Source: CBDUXT01 sp965371245 (GTDB lineage: Bacteria; Planctomycetota; Phycisphaerae; UBA1845). Taken from it: a DNA stretch of 37,405 bases. The DNA lies in assembly GCA_965371245.1 (NCBI GenBank), contig CBDUXT010000060.1, forward strand, positions 1-37,405, written 5' to 3'. The notes beneath the pieces are model-generated. The model was given only the letters and a program-made list of their open reading frames with translations. It searched no databases and was not told where the DNA came from. The translations under genes were made by a program, and so were the position numbers. Positions 1 through 7,303 of this stretch are shown here, piece after piece (within the stretch, counting starts at the first letter, position 1; each line of letters opens with the position of its first letter).

Positions 1-415
1 AATGACCAAGATTGGCCAGCGCTCCTTGGATCCGTTTGTAGCCCCAGGTGCGGTTTTCGGAGGCCATGCGAATCGCAAGGCTCCCGATGCGGCCGGCAAT
101 GCGTGGTCTTCCGGGGCCACGACTAGCGCTTCCGTCGTATTTCTTGGCAATGAGCTTCCTGTGCCATCGCAAGATCGTTTCTGGCGTTACGATACAGCAA
201 CACGTCGCCAGGAGCTTTCGTCCCAGCGTCTTGCCCTTCGCGGCCAAACGGCGTCGTTGATCGTCATTCAAACACGGCCGCTTCTTTCCGAGCACCTCGC
301 GAAGGACGCGGTTTTCCTCTTTGACGTACTCGATGACGGCGCTTTGTTCCCGGTTCATCCATCCGGCGATCGCGATGACCAGGATATGCCATGGGTTCAG
401 ATGCATGGCGGCCAT
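1..415 (-). CDS. Integrase-core-type transposase, N-terminal part (cut by window edge)
   Basis: Reading the minus strand from ATG at 415 gives an open frame of 138 codons that runs off the left edge. The product contains an 'EENRVLREVLG' helix, then 'DQRRRLAAKGKTLGRKLL', then 'ETILRWHRKLIAKKYDG', a basic 'GPGRPR' stretch and 'ENRTWGYKRIQGALANLGH'. This is the order found in the N-terminal helix-turn-helix half of IS transposases with a C-terminal rve (DDE) integrase core. The catalytic residues would lie beyond the edge, so activity cannot be judged. An unusual 'CCC' run occurs at 'LLATCCCIV'. Family membership is from recognition of these motifs. Whether the element is complete is unknown. 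Confidence 0.8.
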   Translation of the reverse strand, partial: MAAMHLNPWHILVIAIAGWMNREQSAVIEYVKEENRVLREVLGKKRPCLNDDQRRRLAAKGKTLGRKLLATCCCIVTPETILRWHRKLIAKKYDGSASRGPGRPRIAGRIGSLAIRMASENRTWGYKRIQGALANLGH

Positions 416-878
416 GCTAGACGGAACCTGCAAGAATGTGGAGACAGCTGTCGGTCGATCGTGCCGCGAGGAATGACCCTTGAGCGGGGTTTCCGGCCTC
501 GGCCGAGTATTGATACCCTACGGGATAAGGAGTTGCATCGAATCGGTGGAGTGAAAATGGCACGCGCGAGAAGTCACCTGAAGCCAGCGCGTCTGCCAAT
601 TCCGCCACATCCGGGTTCGAGGCGACTGACTTGCCGCCGTCGCCTGATTCACAAGAACGGGGACGGTGAGCATAGTCGGGGACCAGTCGGCGTCAACCGG
701 ATCGCAGCGTACACAAACCTCTGAGGCGGCGTTCACGACGCGGCCGGGAGGCGCACCCTGGATTCGCGCTCCAAACGGTCGCTCTTGGTCGGCGAGACAA
801 TTGCTGATAGTCTGACGTTCGAGGTCGATGCCGTCGCAGGTCATCGCTCGCTCCCGGTCAGGCCACGGATGACAACCC
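416..878. other. Gene-poor stretch between transposase and antiporter
   Basis: About 460 bases without a convincing gene. The only recognisable content is the tRNA-Leu 5'-half remnant at 572-614. Open frames here on both strands are short, and those overlapping the remnant translate its D-arm (for example 'WRNWQTRW'), a familiar artefact of tRNA-Leu genes. I see no clear promoter or terminator. Confidence 0.5.
572..614 (-). pseudogene. tRNA-Leu(CAG)-like 5' half, decayed
   Basis: On the minus strand, from about 614, a 7-nt acceptor-like segment is followed by TG and then GCGGAATTGGCAGACGCGC. That is the standard D-arm of bacterial tRNA-Leu. A TTCAGGT anticodon loop follows, with CAG at 580-578. 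The 5' anticodon stem (CTGGC) does not pair with the following GACTT, and no variable arm, T-arm or matching 3' acceptor strand (CATCCGG) is found downstream. It therefore looks like a truncated tRNA gene rather than a functional one. It lies next to an IS transposase, so disruption by a mobile element is a reasonable inference. Confidence 0.5.
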
Positions 879-1955
879 TTGTTTAGCCGCTATTACTTCG
901 GCGAGAACCTTCCCACCGAGGCGATCTTCGTCGAGCTGGTCCTCGCCGCCATCGTGGTCATCCTTGCCGGATCCAAGTTCACCCGGCTGGCCGACACGCT
1001 GGCCGACCGGCTCAACCTGGGCGCCGGATGGATCGGCTTGATCTTGCTGGCCACCGTTACGAGCCTGCCCGAGTTGGTCACGGGCGGGACGGCCACCTGG
1101 GTGGGCAACGTCGATCTGGCGTTTGGCAACATTTTCGGAAGCTGCTGTTTCAACATCACGCTCATCGTCCTGCTCAATGCGATACTCGGCGGCGGCTCGG
1201 TCCTGCGTTCTGTCAGCGGGTCGCACGCGTTGACCAGCTCGTTCGGCTTGGCGCTGATGGGGTTGGCGCTGTTGGGCATCGTGCTCGTTGATAAGTTCTC
1301 CGGCAGCCCTCGGCTGGCCCAGGTGACCGAGTGGACCTGGGCGGCGCTGATCCTGATCACCTATTTGGGCTGCATCCGGCTGATCTATCGACGCGAGCGC
1401 GAACTCAACGGTGATGAGCCGGCGGGAGCCGTGGCGCAAGGCACCCACGCGGCTCTCTATGGGATGATCGCCCTGATGGCGGCGATCCTCGTCGCGGCAT
1501 CCTGGTGGCTGGCCATGCTGGGCGACGTTCTCAGCGTGCATGAGATCAAGATGATCGGTCGACCGCTGGGCGCTACGTTCGTGGGCGCAGGATTCTTGGC
1601 GGTGGCCACCTCGCTGCCCGAGATCGTGACAAGCATTTCCGCCGTCCGACTGGGCAAGCTCGACCTGGCGCTGGGGAACATTTTCGGCTCCAACATGTTT
1701 AACATCGTGGTGATTCCGATGCTCAAGGCCGTCTCCGTTGTTCGCGGCGACGGCCTCTTACTTTCCGGAACGACGGGCCACGGCGCCGAGAACCTCGTCA
1801 CCGGGTTGCTTGCCATCCTGTTGACCGCCATCGCCGTCGGCGGGCTCGCCTACCGGAGCCAACGGAAGCTCTTGCGCCGGTTCGGTTTCGATTCGATTCT
1901 GATCGCCGTCACCTACATCGGCGGCATGACCTTGTTGTTGATGGATGCGCGATAG
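879..1955 (+). CDS. Sodium/calcium exchanger family antiporter (CaCA type)
   Basis: The 358-residue membrane protein has about ten hydrophobic segments arranged as two inverted halves, as in the Ca2+/cation antiporter superfamily (YrbG, NCX_Mj). Each half carries the alpha-repeat signature. 'TSLPE' near residue 60 precedes 'GNIFGSCCFN' (about 82-92), and 'TSLPE' near 243 precedes 'GNIFGSNMFN' (about 265-275). The Glu in each TSLPE is the known ion-coordinating residue. The first repeat has Cys where GSN(x)FN normally has Asn, which could alter ion selectivity. The likely role is Ca2+ (or another cation) extrusion driven by Na+ or H+ at the inner membrane. The start is TTG at 879, because an in-frame TGA lies at 870 and no ATG is near. 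It stands alone upstream of the ABC exporter, 170 bases away. Confidence 0.88.
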   Translation: MFSRYYFGENLPTEAIFVELVLAAIVVILAGSKFTRLADTLADRLNLGAGWIGLILLATVTSLPELVTGGTATWVGNVDLAFGNIFGSCCFNITLIVLLNAILGGGSVLRSVSGSHALTSSFGLALMGLALLGIVLVDKFSGSPRLAQVTEWTWAALILITYLGCIRLIYRRERELNGDEPAGAVAQGTHAALYGMIALMAAILVAASWWLAMLGDVLSVHEIKMIGRPLGATFVGAGFLAVATSLPEIVTSISAVRLGKLDLALGNIFGSNMFNIVVIPMLKAVSVVRGDGLLLSGTTGHGAENLVTGLLAILLTAIAVGGLAYRSQRKLLRRFGFDSILIAVTYIGGMTLLLMDAR

Positions 1956-2125
1956 GATACGGTGAGCGCCGGGGTGCGGGTGCCGGGGTGGAAGAACGTA
2001 GTAATCAGTAATCAGTTGTCCGTGGGATCACCCGCGCGAGTGCCGGCGTTGGACTCTGCGCCGGGGGTCGATAGGAGAAGCCACCGGAACCGCGCGTCGA
2101 TCGATCGCCGCGGCCCACGACGCCC

Positions 2126-4018
2126 ATGCCACCGCTGGATACATCCAAAGCCCGCTATCGCGCGTATCGGGCGGATCGACGCGGCGCCGACGATAAGCCC
2201 GCGAAGGGCGGAGACCGCTCGGGGCGAACCGATCCAAGCGATCGCCGGCGATACCTTCGGGAATACTTCAGGTGGCTCAAACCCTTCCAGGGCCGCGTCA
2301 TTGCCGTTTTCGGGCTGGCGCTTTTCGGCGCGCTGCTCACCATGGTCTTGCCGCTGGCCACGCGCTACATCATCGATGACATACTCGCGGCACAGGGGCC
2401 AAGCAGCGCGGACAAGACCGCCCGCCTTTTGACCGTTTGTCTGGTGATGATCGCTCTGATGGTGGTCGCGGAAACCGTGCAGACCACGCGGGCGTATCTG
2501 ATGGCCGTGCTCAATGCCAAGGTCATCTTTCGGCTGCGGCGCAGGCTCTTTGACCGATTCCTGCGGCTGCCTCTCAGTGAGCTGTCCGACCTCAAGACCG
2601 GGGGCGTGACGTCGCGCCTCTCGCAGGACACGGACAAGGTCACCGGCATGGTGCAGATGGGGCTGATCACGCCCGGGGTGGCCGCCATCCGTGTCGTTCT
2701 GACCATCGCGGCGCTCCTGGTCATCAGTTGGCAGATGGCGATGCTCGCCGGCGTGCTGATTCCGCCCGTGGTCTTCCTCAATCTCATGTGGATCCGCCGC
2801 ATCCGGCCCATCTACCGCGCGATGGCCGACACGCGCTCGGAGATCGACGGGCGCATCACCGAAACCATCGGCGGCATCCGCGTCGTCCGCGCGTTTCGCC
2901 GCGAACGGCGAGAGGAGCGAGATTACGCCGTCAGGCACCACGCCGTGATTCGCCAGGACCTTCTCGCCCAGAAGCTTCATCTGGTCGTCAGCGCCGGCTG
3001 GGGGCTGTTGATCCCCGCCACGACGCTCGCCATCGTCGGCTTCGGCGGCTGGCGGGTCATCGACGGGCAAGGGACGATCGGAGACATTGTCGCGTTCCAG
3101 ATGTATGCCTTCATGCTGATGATCCCCGTCTCGCAGATCGTCAACTCGTATAGTGCCACCCAGCAGGCACTTGCCGCCTTGGAGCGCGTCTTCGAGATTC
3201 TGGACAAGCCGGACGACAAGCCCGACGTGCCGGGTGCCTTCGAGGCGCCCGCGCCGCTTCAGGAGGTGCGGTTCGACGGTGTGGACTTCGAGTATCGCGA
3301 GGGGTTGCCCGTCCTTCACGACATCACGCTCACCGTTCCCGCCGGCAGCACCGTCGCGCTGGTCGGCCCCAGCGGCGGCGGCAAGTCCACGTTCGTTGAC
3401 CTGGTGGCGCGCTTTCACGACCCCACGCGGGGCGCGGTGTTCATCAACGGGATCGATCTTCGCAACATCCGGCTGGTCAGCTATCGGAAGTGGCTGGCCG
3501 TCGTACCACAGGAGGTCTTCCTCTTCGACGGCACGGCCGCCGAGAACGTCGCCTATGGTGGTCGGGGCGCCGACCGAGCGGCCATCGAGGATGCCGCCCG
3601 GCGGGCCAACGCCCACGAGTTCATCACCAGGCTCCCGGAGGGGTACGACACCGTCGTCGGTGAGCGCGGGGTGAAGCTTTCCGGTGGCCAGCGACAACGG
3701 ATCAGCATCGCCCGCGCCATCCTCGCGGACCCGAGCATTCTCATCCTCGACGAAGCCACCAGCAGCCTCGACACCGAAAGCGAGCAGCTTATCCAGGCCT
3801 CGCTGGCCGAACTTTTCGCCGAGCGAACCACCTTCGTCATCGCCCACCGACTCAGCACAATCAGCCACGCCGATCTCATCGTCGTGCTCGACCAAGGGCG
3901 CATCGTTCAGACCGGCCGGCATGGAGAACTGATGGCGAAACCCGGACTCTATCGTGACATGGTGGTCCGCCAGCAGCGCTTCGCGACCGAACCGGCCGCG
4001 GCGCTGGACTGGGACTAG
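2126..4018 (+). CDS. ABC exporter, fused permease and ATPase (MsbA/lipid-multidrug type)
   Basis: The 630-residue half-transporter has a hydrophilic N-terminal tail of about 50 residues and a six-helix ABC transporter membrane domain at about 55-340. A C-terminal nucleotide-binding domain follows. Walker A 'GPSGGGKST' (about 413), Q-loop 'VVPQE', signature 'LSGGQRQR' (about 518), Walker B 'ILILDEATSSLD' (about 538) and H-loop 'IAHRLS' (about 573) are all intact. The protein should therefore be a working homodimeric exporter in the inner membrane. The substrate (lipid, lipid-linked glycan or drug) cannot be read from the sequence. The fold and order match subfamily B exporters such as MsbA. 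The start at 2126 is the first ATG in frame. The gene appears to be a single-gene unit, with an intergenic repeat directly downstream. Confidence 0.93.
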   Translation: MPPLDTSKARYRAYRADRRGADDKPAKGGDRSGRTDPSDRRRYLREYFRWLKPFQGRVIAVFGLALFGALLTMVLPLATRYIIDDILAAQGPSSADKTARLLTVCLVMIALMVVAETVQTTRAYLMAVLNAKVIFRLRRRLFDRFLRLPLSELSDLKTGGVTSRLSQDTDKVTGMVQMGLITPGVAAIRVVLTIAALLVISWQMAMLAGVLIPPVVFLNLMWIRRIRPIYRAMADTRSEIDGRITETIGGIRVVRAFRRERREERDYAVRHHAVIRQDLLAQKLHLVVSAGWGLLIPATTLAIVGFGGWRVIDGQGTIGDIVAFQMYAFMLMIPVSQIVNSYSATQQALAALERVFEILDKPDDKPDVPGAFEAPAPLQEVRFDGVDFEYREGLPVLHDITLTVPAGSTVALVGPSGGGKSTFVDLVARFHDPTRGAVFINGIDLRNIRLVSYRKWLAVVPQEVFLFDGTAAENVAYGGRGADRAAIEDAARRANAHEFITRLPEGYDTVVGERGVKLSGGQRQRISIARAILADPSILILDEATSSLDTESEQLIQASLAELFAERTTFVIAHRLSTISHADLIVVLDQGRIVQTGRHGELMAKPGLYRDMVVRQQRFATEPAAALDWD

Positions 4019-4039
4019 CGGGGGCATGACCGAATCCGT

Positions 4040-4172
4040 GGGCACTTTTCAGAGCACGGGGCGCGAGCCCTGTGACCGGTCTGGTATCGTGGAAGCCCTG
4101 TGCTTGTTCGCATCGTGTCCGCGGGCTTGCGCCCACGGATCTGACGCGGTGTGCCGCCGTCAAGATGGCTTT
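4040..4172 (+). repeat. Dispersed intergenic repeat, copy A (about 133 bp)
   Basis: This stretch matches 16348-16479 in reverse orientation at roughly 85-90% identity by eye over about 132 bases. Both copies are intergenic. The copies contain two hairpin-prone modules built on the pattern GGGC-TGGC-GCCC, one within ACAGGGC...GCCCTGT (best preserved in copy B) and one within CCGCGGGC...GCCCACGG. They flank a conserved core containing GCTTGTTCGCATCGTGTCCG. No coding frame is conserved between the copies. Confidence 0.8.
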
Positions 4173-4194
4173 GCACGTCATGGCTTTGCACGTC
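4165..4194 (+). repeat. Perfect 15-bp tandem duplication
   Basis: ATGGCTTTGCACGTC occurs twice in direct tandem at 4165-4179 and 4180-4194. It overlaps the end of dispersed repeat copy A. It is absent from copy B, so it arose after the two copies diverged. Confidence 0.85.
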
Positions 4195-4242
4195 CCGCCG
4201 GAAGCGTCATGCACTCGGGACCAGCCGGGGCGGCGCCTCAAC

Positions 4243-4271
4243 TTGAACCCAACCCGTCGATCAGCTAGAAT
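4243..4271 (+). promoter_or_regulatory. Candidate sigma70-type promoter of the secretion block
   Basis: TTGAAC at 4243-4248 and TAGAAT at 4266-4271 are separated by exactly 17 bases. They match the -35 and -10 consensus at 4/6 and 5/6 positions. It is the best match I noticed upstream of the first gspE-like gene and would give a 5' leader of about 155 bases. This is inference from consensus only. Confidence 0.45.
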
Positions 4272-4432
4272 CATTTCGGGCATGCCTTCCGTGCCGTGAC
4301 ACTGGCCGAAGGCGACGCACTGGCACGGGTTCCGTTGCCGAGGCGGCGCTTCGGCGTGCCAATGTCGGCTCCCGCGCGCCACCTACCCGGTTGTGGACCC
4401 AACGAACGGCGGACCGTAAGCTTACGCACCCA

Positions 4433-6145
4433 ATGGCCAAACAACGCAGGAAACTCGGTGAAATCCTTGTCGAGTGGGGGATTGTCAGTGAGGGCTCTCT
4501 CACGGAGGCCCTCGAATACGGTATGGCCCACCGCAAGCGGCTGGGCGAGTCGCTTGTGGAAATGGAACTCTGCACCGAGGATGACGTCGTCAAGGCGCTT
4601 GCCACACAGTTCGGACTGGAATATATCGACCTGGAGCACAGCCCCATTGATCGCGCCAGCCTCGACCTGATCCCCTCCAAGCTGATCGAGGACTACTGCG
4701 TCCTTCCGCTGGCCGAGGACGGCGCTCGCTTGAAGGTCATCATCACCGATCCGCTCGATCTGGAAACACTGGATCTCCTCCGTTTCCGGCTCAATCGCGA
4801 GATCGTCCCCACGCTCGCGCCGCTGGGCAAGGTCAAACACTACATCGAGAAGTTCGTCAATCCCGAGGGCGACGTGCTCTCTCAGACGATGGCGAGCATC
4901 GACCAGGAAGCCCCGGGCGAAGACTCTGACGACGGCAAGAAGGGCGCTAAAGACGAGGATCCCGACGCGCCGATCATCAAACTCGTCAACCTTCTGATTA
5001 CCGAAGCGGTTCACGCCCGCGCCAGCGACATCCACATCGAACCGATGGGCGATCGCATCCGGGTACGATACCGCGTCGATGGCGTGTGCCATGTCCGCGA
5101 CGACATTCCCAAGAACATGCAAAGCGCGGTCATCGCGCGCTTCAAGATCATGTCCGGAATCGACATCGCCGAGCGGCGTGTTCCCCAGGACGGCCGGATC
5201 AAGATGAAGATCGGCGGCGGTCGCATCGACTTTCGCGTCAGCTCGCTGCCGAGCTACCACGGCGAGAGCATCGTGCTTCGTATCCTACGCCCCGAATCGG
5301 CGAAGGTCGGTATTCAGGCGCTGGGTTTCTCGGAGCGCGACCACAACACGTTCCTCAAGATCATCAGCCGACCGACGGGCATCTTTCTGGTGACCGGTCC
5401 AACCGGTTCCGGCAAGACCACGACGCTCTATTCCGCACTGCAAGATCTCAACCTCCCGGACAAGAAGATCATTACGGCCGAGGATCCGGTCGAATACAAC
5501 TTCACGGGAATGAACCAGTGCCAGGTGCGTGACGACATCGGCCTGACCTTCCCGCGGATCCTTCGGGCGATGCTGCGTCAGGCGCCCAACATCATCCTCG
5601 TCGGTGAGATTCGTGACAAAGAGGTTGGTGACGTTGCCATCCAGGCCGCGCTGACCGGTCACCTGGTCTTTAGCACGCTCCACACCAACGACGCGCCTTC
5701 GGCGATCACGCGCCTGATCGACATGGGCATCAAGCCGTTTCTTGTCGCCAGCGCGGTCCAGGCGATCATGGCCCAGCGGCTGATTCGCGTGATCTGCGGC
5801 GGATGCAAGGTCGAGGATCCGAGCCCCGACCAGCGGAAACTCAAGCTGCTGGGCTTCACACCCAAGGAACTCGAAGGGCAGACGATTTACAAGGGCGCCG
5901 GCTGCAAGCGCTGCGGTGGCTCGGGCTATCGGGGGCGGTTGGGTATCTTCGAGATGCTGCAAATGAACTCGACCCTGCGCGAGTTGGCCTTCACCCGCGC
6001 ACCCGCCAGTAAGCTTCGCGCGGCCGCCCGGGCCAGCGGAATGTTGTCGCTTCTTATGGATGGCAAAGAAAAAATCCTGAAGGGCGTCACGACCCCGGAC
6101 GACCTCCTTCGTGTCACTCAGGCAGAAGGCGTGGTCGCGGAATAG
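4433..6145 (+). CDS. gspE: GspE/PilB-type secretion or pilus-assembly ATPase (first copy)
   Basis: This 570-residue hexameric ATPase energises pseudopilus or pilus extension at the cytoplasmic face of the inner membrane. An N-terminal GspE_N domain (about 1-150, from 'KQRRKLGEILVEWGIV') is followed by an acidic linker and the catalytic domain. Walker A is 'GPTGSGKTTT' (about 322), the Asp box is 'TAEDPVEY', Walker B is 'ILVGEIRD' and the His box is 'STLHTNDA'. The zinc tetracysteine motif typical of GspE/PilB is present: 'CGGC' near 455 and 'CKRC' near 490. The start was set at ATG 4433 because 'MAKQRRKLGE' is the usual family start. An upstream TTG at 4391 would add 14 unconserved residues. 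It heads a plus-strand block, with pilT beginning 19 bases after its stop. Confidence 0.93.
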   Translation: MAKQRRKLGEILVEWGIVSEGSLTEALEYGMAHRKRLGESLVEMELCTEDDVVKALATQFGLEYIDLEHSPIDRASLDLIPSKLIEDYCVLPLAEDGARLKVIITDPLDLETLDLLRFRLNREIVPTLAPLGKVKHYIEKFVNPEGDVLSQTMASIDQEAPGEDSDDGKKGAKDEDPDAPIIKLVNLLITEAVHARASDIHIEPMGDRIRVRYRVDGVCHVRDDIPKNMQSAVIARFKIMSGIDIAERRVPQDGRIKMKIGGGRIDFRVSSLPSYHGESIVLRILRPESAKVGIQALGFSERDHNTFLKIISRPTGIFLVTGPTGSGKTTTLYSALQDLNLPDKKIITAEDPVEYNFTGMNQCQVRDDIGLTFPRILRAMLRQAPNIILVGEIRDKEVGDVAIQAALTGHLVFSTLHTNDAPSAITRLIDMGIKPFLVASAVQAIMAQRLIRVICGGCKVEDPSPDQRKLKLLGFTPKELEGQTIYKGAGCKRCGGSGYRGRLGIFEMLQMNSTLRELAFTRAPASKLRAAARASGMLSLLMDGKEKILKGVTTPDDLLRVTQAEGVVAE

Positions 6146-6164
6146 CCAGGACAGAGACACCCTC

Positions 6165-7298
6165 ATGGCAACCATTCACATTGATCGTCTTCTGGAGACC
6201 GTCGTCAAGGCGAACGCCTCCGACCTGCACCTGACCGTTGGGCGTCCGCCGGTCATCCGGCTCAGCGGTCATCTTCGTTCGCTTGAAACCAAGACGCTCG
6301 AGCCCGATGACACGGTCGCGTTGATGAAGGCGATCACGCCGGAGAAAAACCAGCAGGAGCTACAGGAAGAAGGCGGGACTGACTTCGGCTTCGGTTTCGG
6401 GGACGGGGCGCGTTTTCGTGTTGCGGTCTTCAAGCAGAAGGGGAACGTCGCGCTGGTCCTGCGGTTGATCCCGTCGAAGCTGCTGACCTTCGAGCAGATC
6501 GGCCTGCCGAGCATCTGCCGCGCCCTGTGTCGACGGCCGCGCGGGCTGTTCCTGGTGACCGGACCCACGGGCTCGGGCAAGACCACGACGCTGGCGACGA
6601 TGATCGACTATGTCAACAGCAACCTCGATCGCCACATCGTCACCGTCGAGGATCCCATCGAGTACTACCACAACCACAAGCGGTCGATCATCAACCAGCG
6701 GTCCGTGGGCGTCGATGTGCCGAACTTCTCCGAAGCCCTTCGCCGTGTCCTGCGACAGGATCCCGACGTCATCCTGGTCGGAGAGCTTCGCGATCTTGAG
6801 ACCATGGAGTCCGCCATCAGTGCCGCCGAGACCGGCCACCTGGTCTTCGGCACGCTCCACACCACCGGCTGCCAGGGCACCATCAACCGGATCATCGACG
6901 CGTTCCCGCCCACCCAGCAAAACCAGATCCGTGTGCAACTCTCGACCAACCTGATCGCCTCGCTCTCGCAGGCCCTCATGCCACGGCTACCCAAGGGGAT
7001 GGTCGCGGCTTATGAGTTTATGGTCATCACCCCGGCGATCCAGAACCTCATCCGTGAGAACAAGACCTTCCGAATCGACTCCGCCATCCAGACCGGAAAG
7101 AAGTTCGGTATGCAGTTGCTCGACGATCATCTGTGGACGCTCTTTCAGGCCGGGACCATCGGCGCCGAAGACGCCATTGACCGCTCCAAGCACCCCGGCG
7201 CCATGCAGGACAAGATCGACTCCCGCAAGCGCGGGCTCACGCGCGAGCAAACCGACGATGACGACCCGATCGACACCGGCGGCGGGGCGCTCGGATAA
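6165..7298 (+). CDS. pilT: PilT-type retraction ATPase
   Basis: The 377-residue protein belongs to the PilT/PilU branch. It starts directly with 'IDRLLETVVKANASDLHLTVG' and has no GspE_N domain or zinc motif. It carries Walker A 'GPTGSGKTTT' (about 133), 'TVEDPIEY', Walker B 'VILVGELRDLET', 'TGHLVFGTLHT' and the PilT hallmark 'AIQNLIRENKTFRIDSAIQTG' (a slight variant of AIRNLIREGK). PilT depolymerises type IV pili by removing pilins into the inner membrane. The C-terminus has a short acidic, non-conserved tail. It is flanked on both sides by GspE-like extension ATPases, 19 bases after the first and 5 bases before the second, so the three are almost certainly co-transcribed. T2SS clusters normally lack a retraction ATPase, which makes the location notable. 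Confidence 0.93.
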   Translation: MATIHIDRLLETVVKANASDLHLTVGRPPVIRLSGHLRSLETKTLEPDDTVALMKAITPEKNQQELQEEGGTDFGFGFGDGARFRVAVFKQKGNVALVLRLIPSKLLTFEQIGLPSICRALCRRPRGLFLVTGPTGSGKTTTLATMIDYVNSNLDRHIVTVEDPIEYYHNHKRSIINQRSVGVDVPNFSEALRRVLRQDPDVILVGELRDLETMESAISAAETGHLVFGTLHTTGCQGTINRIIDAFPPTQQNQIRVQLSTNLIASLSQALMPRLPKGMVAAYEFMVITPAIQNLIRENKTFRIDSAIQTGKKFGMQLLDDHLWTLFQAGTIGAEDAIDRSKHPGAMQDKIDSRKRGLTREQTDDDDPIDTGGGALG

Positions 7299-7303
7299 CC
7301 ACC

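Noticed and set aside
417..844. Two minus-strand frames of 63 and 108 codons
   Set aside because: Both translate through the tRNA-Leu D-arm remnant ('MAELADALASGDF', 'MWRNWQTRW'), a well-known false protein from tRNA-Leu sequences.
2012..4045. 677-codon open frame on the minus strand
   Set aside because: It is antisense to the ABC exporter, whose motifs are all intact. The antisense product is low-complexity and rich in Asp, His and Gly, typical of GC-rich shadow frames.
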